Shown here: positions 1 to 9,705 of the stretch, one piece after another
Layout: every line of letters begins with the position of its first letter
How positions within the stretch are numbered: the stretch's first letter is position 1
Source: Magnolia sinica
Taxonomy: Eukaryota > Streptophyta > Magnoliopsida > Magnoliales > Magnoliaceae
Length of the DNA stretch: 64,000 nt
Assembly (NCBI RefSeq): GCF_029962835.1
Contig: NC_080577.1
Location: 24,100,501-24,164,500 of the forward strand
Direction of reading: 5' to 3'
Notes under the pieces: generated by a model
What the model was told of the DNA's origin: nothing
What the model saw: the letters and a program-made list of their open reading frames with translations, nothing else
Databases searched by the model: none
Translations under genes and position numbers: made by a program

Positions 1-2579
1 AATCTGTCTTTCTGCCTGAGCTAATAATGTCCTTGCTTCATCCCTTTCCTTTTTTAGTCTTGCTATAACGCGGCAAGCAGCATCATGCTGCCAAATCCAA
101 GACTTGTATTAATGTGCCAATGATTGGAATGACGAAATTCAAAAATAGTAAAGAATGACAGGCAAATTCACAGATTCAATTTGCAATGAAGTTAATGGAG
201 GATGAAATGGAGCTACATCTCAAACAATCTCTACCAGAAAATGGAATGAATGACAGGATAGGCTCCAAATTTCAGCGACAGTGCACCAATTATCAGTACC
301 TGGTACAAAGCATGACTTAGCTCTTGCCTTGCTGTATTTAATTGCTGCTCCAGTGCAAAATTTGATAACATCAGTGCATCCCATTCCTGTTGAGAAATAG
401 AAAAAACATGAAGGGATTTAGAAAAAGTACCAAGAAGGTTCAACAATCAAGTCCCTCCAGTCTCAATTGACACCACTGAATCAATTAACTCTTGACCATA
501 AGGTTGCACCGGAATCAATCTAAAAGTATTGGCAAAGATTATACATTAATATTTTTGAAGAAATTAAATAACAAAGATTACATTGTTACACAACAAGAAC
601 TCCGAATAAATGGACATTTATAATTAAATGCAGATGAAATGGAATAACCAACCAGTTATGAGCCCACTTGGATGGACCATGGATAGTGGAGCAGGCGGTT
701 TGTTGGGTTGTTTTTCAGCCAAATGACTCAAATCCTTATTCGAGCAGGACATTAAAATTAATTAATTAATTAAAATTAAAAGGATATGGGGTGTAAAGGT
801 TGGAAACACCATTAGTGCCTCTCCTGTTTCTAATCCACCTCAAACGCCTAACCAAAAGGAACCCACTTGGTTTCTCTACATGTCTGCCTTGCTTCCTGGT
901 TTGAGGAACATCCGAAAGCACCATAAAAGCAAGTTTCACCGAACATGGAAACCCGATTGGGTAGTAAAGCTCCAGTGGAAGTATGAAGCTTGATGCATGA
1001 CAAAGATTTCAGTGACTTGGAGTTCCAATGTTTCAAGAACTGTGGAAAGAAATGCATCATGCACTGAGCTCAATAACGTACAAACCCCACGGGGATGATT
1101 AGCATGTCATGGAAGACAAATTTTCAGCCTCTTACCATGACATTTTAGACTAAACTAGTGTTGTCATGTGCAATCTCACAATCGCATACATTGGCTCAGA
1201 TCGCATATGCCATGCAGGAAGTATGCCATGGCATACTAAATTATGCGATGGTTATACCATGGGATACTCTAGATGCAATGGCATAATGGCCAACGGTCAA
1301 ATTTCTTGTAGATTATAGCAAGTTGTAACTTGTAACACGTATTGTATGCATCAACTCATCAAGATTCAAGTTATCAATACAATTTCTATGTTTATAGTTT
1401 TCCATAATTAACTCTTTCTTAGTGTAACTTGTTGATTGTTTAAATTTGTTTTGTTATATATAATATAATATAACTCAACGTATAAATAGTCTAATAGTCA
1501 AAATACAATGAAATAGGTAAATAAACCCAATCCAATCACTTGTAATCATAAGACAATTTTTCTTAATTTTTTAGATTTTTTATGATTTTATTCCATTTTC
1601 TATCATTTTTTCTTACTTTTCAGTAAAAAAAAAAAGTCATCAGCCTGAGCAATCACTTATGCGTTTATGTGATGGCATAAGCAATTAGCCCAGGCTGATG
1701 GCTTATGCAATTTTACGCTATTCGACAACAATGGAATGACTAAACCAACTTTAGTTTTTAAGAAATAATAATAATAATAGCAGAATTTCTCATGTACTTT
1801 GTTCCCACTACTCAAAGGCAGAGCGGATAAGAAAAATGACACTTTTAACCAAACTAAGTTCCAAAAAAGGTCAGAATTTTATTAATTGGAAGGATTCTGT
1901 GAAACAGTAACCAACCCAAGTGGCGTGTGGAAAAGTAGAAAAGATAACAAACGAGAGGGGGGGCAAAACACAACATACATTCTGGAACATTCCAAGTAAA
2001 CCGGGGATGCTTGCAGCCTGTAATGGCCTCGGTTTGACAGCCTGCACAACATGGAGATGCCAATGAGAAGCTTGACAAATAGCAGTAATACTAACAACAA
2101 TGACATCAAAGTAATAAGACTAGGCACCTTATTAGTCTTCACTGATACAATATCATCCATTGTATGTGGCTCACCAGTAACAGGACACTTCCCATAATCC
2201 TATTTAGAGAAAATTAAAGAAACACGATTCCGCAATCATGAATTTTTCTAATCAGATAAACGAAAATAAACATACCAAAATCGATACAAAAATACATAGA
2301 AATGAAATCCTATCAGCTCTAAAACCCTAAAAAAACCTCGAGATATGTGGATGGAGAATAAATCAGCATACCGTTACATGCCGCTCAATCAATCGCTTCT
2401 CGAACAGAAGCCCTGATTTCTTCGAAACCACCGGCTCTTCCGGAGCTTCGCCGGATACTGTATTTAAAAGAAACAAACACATGCACACATGAATCGACCC
2501 GCATGTGAGAATCAAGAAACGAAACCCTAGATATCTGATGGAATGAGTGGAAGGGAATGTACGTACTTGCACAGATCAT
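1..2579 (-). CDS. PRP19: PRP19/MAC3-type U-box pre-mRNA-processing factor, 5' part (exons 1-6)
   Basis: Six coding exons can be joined in phase with good splice sites: 2567-2579, 2372-2457, 2128-2199, 1979-2041, 300-386 and 1-87 (running off the left edge), 136 residues in all. The protein starts [20 protein letters not shown] and has the U-box core of PRP19 (residues about 2-70: [30 protein letters not shown]). It continues into [28 protein letters not shown] and [19 protein letters not shown], the conserved linker and coiled-coil start. PRP19 (MAC3A/B, PUB59/60 in Arabidopsis) is a nuclear E3 ubiquitin ligase and scaffold of the NineTeen/MOS4-associated complex in splicing, DNA repair and immunity. 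The family C-terminal WD40 domain must lie beyond position 1. Exon 1 supplies only 13 coding bases, and the donor GTACGT with the acceptor before TATCC completes an Ile codon. Intron 4 (387-1978) is long and repeat-bearing. All six exons are open, so the gene looks functional. Family assignment is very secure; the splice junctions are my reading. Confidence 0.5.
1638..1700. repeat. Imperfect hairpin in PRP19 intron 4
   Basis: CATCAGCCTGAGCAATCACT... (1638-1662) is the imperfect inverse of ...AATTAGCCCAGGCTGATG (1675-1700), with a loop of about 12 bases. The same intron has further short repeats of a GCATAAG/ATGCCATGG type at 1190-1290. It could be a small MITE remnant or a foldback transcript. 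Confidence 0.5.
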
Positions 2580-2857
2580 GGCAGTTGGAAGCTAGGGTTT
2601 CTGGGAGGTGATTTTCCCCGAGGATGGAGAGATTGGAGATGGTGAATGTCTGAGAGAGGGAGGTAGAGATTCTGCGCCGGCTGAAGAGCGGATCGAGAAG
2701 GAGTGGCGCTTTTGATGGCTGGGAAGCTTTTCAAGTAGAGTGAAATGGCGGTAATGATAGAAAGGAGGGGTTTTAGGGGTTCTGCCGCTCTCCTTCTCGG
2801 GGGAGTGGGAGATGGACAGCAATCGCCTACAACGCTTGTTTTCCGCGGTGCATAAAA
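2580..2857 (-). promoter_or_regulatory. 5' leader and proximal promoter of the PRP19-like gene
   Basis: Read on the minus strand, this stretch is pyrimidine-rich (CTCC, TCTCTCC, CCTCCC runs) and ends in AAACCCTAGCTTCCAACTGCC just before the ATG at 2579, typical of a plant housekeeping 5' leader. No clear TATA box is seen. Short ORFs overlapping it (for example 2592-2822) have no recognisable product. The MITE-like repeat beginning near 2858 leaves under 300 bp of unique DNA upstream of the start codon. Confidence 0.5.
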
Positions 2858-3289
2858 CACCCTCCCTCTGTGGGGTCTACTACACTGTATGTAAAATCCA
2901 CTCCGTCCATCAGTTGATGACCAATATTTGGACCGTAAATACAGAGTATGATGAGCTCTATTAAACTCATGTGGGCCACACCCGTTGGAACAATCTAAAA
3001 TTGCTCCTAGAACCACGATGTTCACATGGGAGCTTTTGAGTTTTGTGGGGCCCACCTTGATATGGGTCGGGCATCCACACCATCAATGAGAGGCACTCTT
3101 AGATATCAGGACAATTCATGACTTAAGTGGGCCACACCAGGGACAACAGTTGAGAATAGATTTCCACCCGTAGAAACATTCTTGATTATTCACAGGGCCC
3201 GCTGATAGGTGGTTCTGACATTCAGCCCATGCATTGTGTGTGTCCCACTCCCACTTGGATGAGGAGTCACACAAAATTTCAGGCCTTTT
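2858..3289. repeat. MITE-like repeats upstream of PRP19
   Basis: Starts with GTGGGGTCTACTACACTGTATG followed by AAAATCCACTCCGTCCATCAG, and contains GTGGGGCCCACCTTGATATG near 3040. These are diverged members of the GGGCCCACC...CCATCC repeat group seen throughout the window. A relative of 3040-3289 lies at about 58790-59100 (shared CCACACCATCAAT, CAACAGTTGAGA and AATTTCAGGCC). No coding content. Confidence 0.5.
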
Positions 3290-3816
3290 TGGGATAATGA
3301 CCACTGTAGACAAAACCTTTTACCCAGCGGTTTTTATGAAAGAATACAAACTTAAGTGACCAACTTAGACTAGCACGTGCGGACAGCGACTTTGAGGACG
3401 AAACTACCCCTCCTTTTCACTGCGAAGACGAGCGCTGACGCTCCTCCAGCTGACAGTTGTACGAACGGCTTAAAAGAGATCAAAGTTACATGGCCCACAG
3501 CTATGTATTTATTATATCCACAACGTTCATCCATATTTCGAGATCATTTCGGAGCATTATCCAAAAAAAAGAAAATCATATCCAATGATCAACTGGGCCA
3601 CACCACACAGAGCAGCGGAAAATTGATTTTCATCGTTAAAACTTTTGTAGGGCCCACCATAACATTTATTTTCCATCCAATCTATTCATAAGGCCACAAA
3701 GACCTGGATGAAGAGGAAAAACGATTTTCGTAATGATCCAAAACTTGTGGGGCCCCTAAAGGGTTTCAACGGTAGACGTTCAAGTAGAATGGTAATGGTG
3801 TGGGGACAGGGATACG

Positions 3817-4075
3817 GATATAGCTACGGTTATAATCCGTAGCTATATCAGTAAGTCGGCGATCAACCATGGATTCCATGATTCCACCGCAAGTTGCTGT
3901 CCCTATCGGCGATTAATCGTGAACCTCGCAATTCCACCCCCGATCTATGGTTACGGATTATAACTGTAGATATTACCGTAGCTATAGCCGTATCCCAACA
4001 CGGCGATTAATCGTGAACCTTGCGATTCCACCCCCGATCTATGGCTACGGATTATAACCGTAGCTATAGCCATAT
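3817..4075. repeat. Palindrome block with a tandem duplication
   Basis: At 3817-3849 a 13-base arm GATATAGCTACGG is followed by 7 bases and its exact inverse CCGTAGCTATATC. A second GCTACGG-N7-CCGTAGC lies at 4044-4064 and a degenerate one near 3953-3975. The segment CGGCGATTAATCGTGAACCT to CCCAACAC is present twice in tandem (about 3908-3998 and 4001-4083). Related palindromes occur at 12023-12043, 16359-16379 and 16487-16507, each in another module copy. Confidence 0.5.
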
Positions 4076-4439
4076 CCCAACACACTTTCTTTTTCTTTTT
4101 TTTTTCTTTTTTTTTTTAACATGGAGAATTTTATTCTACCTACATTTTTTTTCTAACACATATTTATATAAATATGTAAATATAAGCATATAAAAAAAAT
4201 CTCTTTTTTTTCATTTCTTTCTTTATTCATATAATAAGAATATTTTCTAAACCAAAATTAGTTACTGACGTACCATATATAATTTTAGGGCTGAAAGTTG
4301 GGCGGGCTCAACCCGACCAACCTGTGACCGACCCGACATTGGGTTGGGCTTGGTCAAGATGTATCGAGTTTGGTCTTGGGGTTGGGCCATACAAACAGCA
4401 ACTCAATAAAACTTGGGTTGGGCTTGGGTTGAAGTCTTG

Positions 4440-5157
4440 GGAATTGCCAGGAAATGCATGGAAATGACCGTGAAATGAAGGAAAATGACCATGAAATGCA
4501 TGTAAATGACTATGAAATGTATGGAAATGACCGTGAAATGAAATGGAATCGCTAGGATTGACCGTGAAATGCATGGAAATGACCATGAAGTGAAAGGAAA
4601 TGACCGTGAAATGCATGAAAATGACCGTAAAATGAAACGGAATCGCCGGGATTGATCGTGAAATGCATGGAAATGACTGTGAAATGAAACGAAATCGCGG
4701 GATTGACCGTGAAATGCATGGAAATGACCGTGAAATGAAACGGAATCGCCGGGATTGCCCGTGAAATGCATGGAAATGACCATGAAGTGAAGGAAATTGA
4801 CCGTGAAATGCATGGAAATGACCATGAATCAAAACGGAATCGCCAGGATTGACCGTGAAATGCATGGAAATGACCGTGAAGTGAAGGAAATTGACCGTGA
4901 AATGCATGGAAATGACCGTGAATCAAAACGGAATCGCCAAGATTGACCGTGAAATGAAATGGAATCGTCGGGATTGATCGTGAAATGCATGGAAATGATC
5001 GTGAAGTGAAGGGAAATGACCATGAAATGCATGGAAATGACCGTGAAATGAAACGGAATCGCCGGGATTGACCATGAAATGCATGGAAATGACCATGAAA
5101 TGAAACGGAATCGCCGGGATTGCCCGTGAAATGCATGAAAATGACCATGAAGTAACA
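4440..5157 (+). repeat. Minisatellite 1 (CCGTGAAATGCATGGAAATG type)
   Basis: Alternates a 21-base unit containing GACCGTGAAATGCATGGAA with a longer unit containing GTGAAATGAAACGGAATCGC, giving higher-order repeats of roughly 42-52 bases. Several minus-strand frames are open at once, producing Met-His-Phe-Thr and Gly-His-Phe-His-type repeats. Overlapping frames open through the same array indicate stop-free simple sequence, not a gene. Confidence 0.5.
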
Positions 5158-5830
5158 AACTGGAACTGGAAATTGAGCGGCCAAACATGGAAATGAGCAG
5201 GACAAATTAGAATTTCAGCGGGCCAAACTGGAAATTGAGCGGGCAAACATGGAAATAAGCAGGATAAACTGAAAATTGAGCGGGACAAACTAGAAATTGA
5301 GCGGGCCAAACTGGAAATTGAGCGGGCCAAACTGAAATTTGAGCGGAACAAACTGGAAATTGAGCGGGATAAACTAGAAATTGAGCAGGCCAAACTGAAA
5401 ATTGAGCTGGACAAACTGGAAAATGAGGGGGCCAAACTGGAAAATGAGCGGGACAAACTGAAAATTGAGCGGGCAAACATGGAAATGAGCGGGACAAACT
5501 AGAATTTCAGCGGGCCAAACTGGAAATCGAGCGGGCAGACATGGAAATGAGCGGGACAAACTGAAAATTGAGCGGGACAAACTGAAATTTGAGCGGGCCA
5601 AACTGAAATTTGAGCAGGACAAATTGAAAATTGAGCAGGACAAACTGGAAATTGAGCGGGCCAAACTAGAAATTGAGTGGGATAAACTGAAAATTGAGCG
5701 AGACAAACTGGAAACTGAGCAGGCAAACATGGAAATGAGCGGGACAAACTAAAAATTGAGCGGGACAAACTGGAAATTGAGCGGGCCAAACTGGAAATTG
5801 AACGAGACAAACTGAAAAATGAGTGGGCCA
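5158..5830 (+). repeat. Minisatellite 2 (GAGCGGGCCAAACTGGAA type, 21 bp)
   Basis: About thirty 21-base units, each with GAGCGGGCCAAACTGGAA or GAGCGGGACAAACTGGAA, plus some 20-base variants containing CAAACATGGAAATGAGC. On the plus strand one frame reads a heptad, Glu-Arg-Ala/Asp-Lys-Leu-Glu-Ile; the 20-base variants shift the frame and introduce stops. On the minus strand, Ser/Arg-rich frames stay open. I treat it as a minisatellite with coding-like composition, not as a gene. Confidence 0.5.
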
Positions 5831-5875
5831 TCCACCTCCAGAGCCATGAACAGACCTGAACAATGAGAGAAGACT

Positions 5876-6637
5876 TCGTGCCACGAGCGGGACCACAAAC
5901 AGGTGAGATCCAACCCTCGACCCAAAAACCTAGACTATTGAAACCCTTTTTTCACAATTGCTAATAGAATACGTCTATTGTAGAGATCCTTACGCCCTGC
6001 GTCGAACTCCTACTTCGAAACCGCCGACAAGTTTGAACCCTATGTTACCGTTTTATCGGCCCCTGAGGGCCCAGATAATGATCACGGGTTGCGATCTACG
6101 CTTAAGAACTTGTTGTGCTGTTTATTTGAAATGATTTTCAAATGATATGTTTTATGAAATGCATTGTAGTCCATGTGTTCGATGAAATGCCTGATTCATT
6201 CTTGCTCATTTCTGCTCACTAATGCCTATAGTTCCTATTTCACATGCTATGTGTTCACTCAATCATTTATGCAATCCAAGTTGCTCAATCTAGAAGCTGG
6301 TATTTGAAATTGCAAAACTATTGTCATAGATTTGTAAACGATGAAATTTTCCATGAATATAGATTTGTAAACGATGAAACATGCCAATCCATTCGTATCA
6401 GCTTCTTTCCTGAAAAATGCCCCCTTTAAGTTTCCTTACCTAGACTGGCAACAAATTTTCCATGAATATAGATTTGTAAACGATGAAATTTTTTCAAGAA
6501 AATCTTGCTGAAAGACAATCATGGGAAACAAATTTTCATTTCTTATTGTTTTCAAGATATAGAGTTTCTCAAAAAACTCCATTTTCTTCAAAAATAAAAA
6601 ATAAAAAATCCACAAATCCAAATAGTCCTTAAAGTAG
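5876..6637. other. Intergenic or intronic DNA with short dispersed duplications
   Basis: No gene recognised. The phrase AGATTTGTAAACGATGAAA recurs near 6328, 6361 and 6472, with TTTTCCATGAATAT beside two of them, so a segment of about 40 bases was duplicated locally. Small ORFs here have no recognisable product. Confidence 0.5.
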
Positions 6638-6695
6638 GCTTGAGGAGATTGCTCAATTCATTGATAGCCAGTCAAATCAGATAAAAGAGTTTGAA

Positions 6696-6740
<45 letters not shown>

Positions 6741-6854
6741 CTGATACGATTGCATGAAGATGAGAAGACTGAGCTGAAGTGGAGGTATTTGGAAGAAGAG
6801 GTGGAACTGAAGAAGGAATTTGATGCTAAGCTGACCCAACTGATGGGCAAGTGA
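6638..6854 (+). CDS. Terminal exon of an unrecognised coiled-coil protein
   Basis: After an acceptor-like TAG (6635-6637) an open frame of 71 codons starts at 6639 and ends in TGA at 6852. It reads LEEIAQFIDSQSNQIKEF, then an Arg-Glu repeat, then KLIRLHEDEKTELKWR and VELKKEFDAKLTQLMGK. Almost every residue suits a charged alpha helix or coiled coil. The Arg-Glu run is encoded by an in-frame GA microsatellite (about 6696-6738). Balanced codon use and a clean helix before and after the microsatellite argue for real coding ancestry. I do not recognise the family and found no upstream exons; the acceptor is weak. It could be a gene fragment carried by the surrounding repeats. Confidence 0.5.
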
Positions 6855-7959
6855 CTATTGTAAATAGGTCCAATCTTTATCTTTTTTCTATCAAATTTTG
6901 ATTTTTGTTTCAGCTTTTTCTTAATCGTCTGTTTGCAAACCATCAGTTAAGAAAATAGTTGGTCAGTAAAAAGATGCAAAAGCAGTCCATGGTTTGGTGA
7001 GCTAGGCTATTGATCTGAGCCAGCTACGGATGTGCTAGCTGCATATAGATCATTAAGAAAATGCAGCAACAATATTAAATCTCCCATTTTTTTTTGTTCC
7101 TATTAGTTTTGTCCAGAAATTGATCGATTTCACTTTTAGCACAATATTGAATTTGATATGTACTTCTGGGCCTTGGTTCTTGGATGCTCTCTAGGTTAAA
7201 TGAGTTCAAGTCATGAGACAAATTCATTCATGTTTGTGGGCTTGTTTTCTTTGTTTAGGCTAGTATATATGAGGAGGAGGAGAATCTCATAGACTGAATC
7301 AGTTTGATAATGCACTAACCTTTGCTCTATCATTTGGTAGTGCTTATTTCCTTTGCTTCTATTATAAATTTTGTTTATTCTTTTTATCATTACACTGATT
7401 GTTTCAAAGATTTTATTTGGAACGGAGCTTCGATATGAGGAACATTGTGTGATGTAGGTTGTAGGAATGAAACTATAATAGTTATCAGTTGCATCTGGTT
7501 TATCTAAACTACTGGTTGCATCGTGGTCATATAATCTTGGTGAGGTTTGGTAGTTTTCAAAGGCAGATCTTAGTTTTGAAGGAATGGTCATGCAAATCAG
7601 CGGGCAATCTGAGAGTTGGCTGTACATGTATCTATCTCCTGGTAGAACTAACAAGCCATTTTAAAATGCAAACTTTCAGAAATGATTGATCATAAATCTC
7701 TCTCTACAATGACTAATTTACCATTTCACTCTCATTTGGGCTCTGAAATCATCTTTATTAATGTTGTGGGATCCCGTTCAATCTGACTGGATTACAGAAA
7801 GTTAAATAAACTGAATCTTGTATGTTTTAAGTATTGTAACAATGAGTTCCACTTTTATTGAAGTGTTTATATATAAATGAGACTCACCTGCCTTGTTGGA
7901 GTCTCACCGGTCTGAAACACCATATTGTTTCTCCCTAGTCACTTCTCATAACATCAACT
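6855..7959. other. Intergenic DNA, no gene recognised
   Basis: A/T-rich sequence following the coiled-coil exon, which may include its 3' untranslated region. A 147-codon minus-strand frame at 7211-7654 has irregular composition and no recognisable motif; I regard it as chance. Confidence 0.5.
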
Positions 7960-8420
7960 AATTTTTTTTGTCCATGTTGTCGCTGTTCAAGCTCTTTCCA
8001 TACAGATGCCAAAGTGACACAAAACCCATTTTCACTAAATTTAACCAACTGATAAAAAATTCTTGATCATGTCTCTCATTCACTTCTAATGATACTCTGT
8101 TTTCAAAGAATTTCTTATTCCTTTCCTTCCAGATCTACCAGATTATGTCAAATGAAAGCATCCTCAAAATTCTCCCTACTTGATTAAACAACAATTTCAT
8201 CCTCCCACCTACGACCAAGGCCACTTTTTTGGAGAACCCAACAAATTAAAAAGCGTTTGAAGAAGTTCCATATCCCTAGGCATTCCGCAAACAAGATATA
8301 GGTGATTGAATGATTATTCTATTTCTCTACACAAGTGGCACATTTCTTGCTTGCTGAAGTCATATCATCTTTGCTGAAATCTCATACTCTAGAAGATCCT
8401 AGCCTTTTTTTGCTGTTGTG
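7960..8420 (-). pseudogene. L1-type LINE fragment (reverse transcriptase C-terminal zinc-binding region)
   Basis: The minus strand carries pieces of the C-terminal zinc-binding domain that follows LINE reverse transcriptases: CHLCREIE (Cys-x2-Cys), then WNFFKRFLICWVL, then RILRMLSFDIIW and IWKERNKKFFENRV, which matches the usual IWxxWKERNRR pattern. The pieces lie in different frames with stops between them. L1-family LINEs copy themselves by target-primed reverse transcription; this is a dead 3' fragment. A second LINE remnant lies at 30830-32620 on the other strand. Confidence 0.5.
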
Positions 8421-8819
8421 GCCTGAAAATATCTTTGGAAGCTTCCTATCTCTTCATGGCACCCTACAATGTAATAATGACATTAAGTAAACATGAATTA
8501 GAAAACATTGGTTTAATGAGAGTAATTCAGCCTCCAGACAAATTGAATATTTTTTTTAAAAGACAAATTCATTACCAAAAGGTCTTTGCATTCAAATACG
8601 CACATTCATTTGTTGCCTACTGGTCACATGTAGGACTGTCAATGAGCCAGGCCCAGGCCAAGTGAAAACAAATTTTTAGTCTGAAAATTTATTTCATAGC
8701 ATGTTTGGATGAATGTCCTTTCGGAAAATTTGTTTGTGGGAACACTGTTTGGTGCATTAATTCAGTTTACATAAGAGGAATTTAATGTTTTCCTTGCATT
8801 TAGTTTTCATCCTTTTTCA

Positions 8820-9705
8820 TTTTATTCCACCAACACATAGTTATAATCAATATGTATATATAAGCATATAAACAAAATTTTATCTCTTTTTTCTCCATTT
8901 CTTTCTTTAACCATATAACAAGAATATCTTCTAAACCAAAATTAGTTACTTGACGTATCATATAGGATTTTATGGCCGAAAGTTGGGTGGGACAAACTAG
9001 AAATTGAGCGGGCCAAACTGAAATTTGAGCGAGACAAACTGAAAATTGAGCGGGACAAACTGGAAATTAAGCGGGCCAAACTGGAAATTGAGCGGGATAA
9101 ACTAGAAATTGAGCGGGACAAACTGGAAATTGAGCGGGCAAACATGGAAATGAGCGGGACAAACTGGAAAATGAGCGGGCCAAACAGGAAATTGAGCGGG
9201 CCAAACTGGAATTTGAGCGGGCCAAACTGGGAATTGAGCGGGACAAATTGGAATTGAGCAGGCCAAACTGGAAAATGAGCGGGCTAAACTGGAAATTGAG
9301 CGGGTCAAACTGGCCTAACTGGAAAATGAGTGGGACAAACTGGAAAATGAGCGGGATAAACTGGAAATTGAGCGGGATAAACTGAAAATTGAGCGAGACA
9401 AACTGGAAATTGAGCGGGCAAACATGGAAATGAGCGGGACAAACTGAAAATTGAGTGGGCCAAACTAGAATTTCATCGGGCCAAACAGGAAATTAAGCGG
9501 GCCTAACTAGAATTTGAGTAGGACAAACTGAAAATTGAGTGGGCCAAACAGGAAATTGAGCGGGACAAACTGGAAAATAAGCGGGCTATCCACCTCCAGA
9601 GCCATGAACAGACCTGAACAATGCATAGAAATTACCGTGAAATGAAACGAAATCGCTAGAATTAACCGTGAAATGCATGGTAATGACCGTGAAGTAAAGA
9701 CATCA
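8820..9705 (+). repeat. Composite repeat module, copy B (partial)
   Basis: Begins with the A/T-rich block (TATATAAGCATATAAAC, CCATTTCTTTCTTTA, CCAAAATTAGTTACTTGACG) and passes straight from GCCGAAAGTTGGGTGGG into minisatellite 2 (8988-9590). The GGGTTGGGC block and minisatellite 1 are missing at that junction. After the closing sequence CCACCTCCAGAGCCATGAAC, a few units of minisatellite 1 follow (about 9625-9700), so the order of the two arrays differs from copy A. This suggests recombination within the arrays. Confidence 0.5.

Larger units (their letters stand above)
3290..5875 (+). repeat. Composite repeat module, copy A
   Basis: Order on the plus strand: an outer end beginning near ATGACCACTGTAGACAAAAC; a partial copy of the CCCACC/CCATCC MITE (3455-3790); a palindrome block (3817-4075); an A/T-rich block (4085-4260); a block with GGGCTCAACCCGACC and GGGTTGGGC motifs (4270-4440); minisatellite 1 (4440-5157); minisatellite 2 (5158-5830); and a closing sequence CCATCCACCTCCAGAGCCAT. 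Copy E (14573-17040) has the same parts in the reverse orientation. I see no transposase and cannot name the family. The block at 4270 resembles ends of non-autonomous hAT elements, but no pair of ends with a target duplication was found. Confidence 0.5.

Noticed and set aside
447-480. LLNLLGTF next to exon 5 as PRP19 exon 4
   Set aside because: It resembles the LLGTF of PRP19 orthologues, but a stop precedes it and the intron would be too short; the true exon 4 with [12 protein letters not shown] and good splice sites is at 1979-2041.
4308-5896. Long repetitive ORFs in the module arrays as genes
   Set aside because: Several frames are open together because the repeat units lack stops; no start context, no unique domain.
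7211-7654. 147-codon minus-strand open frame
   Set aside because: No motif, uneven composition, A/T-rich intergenic setting, no splice context; length is within chance for this DNA.
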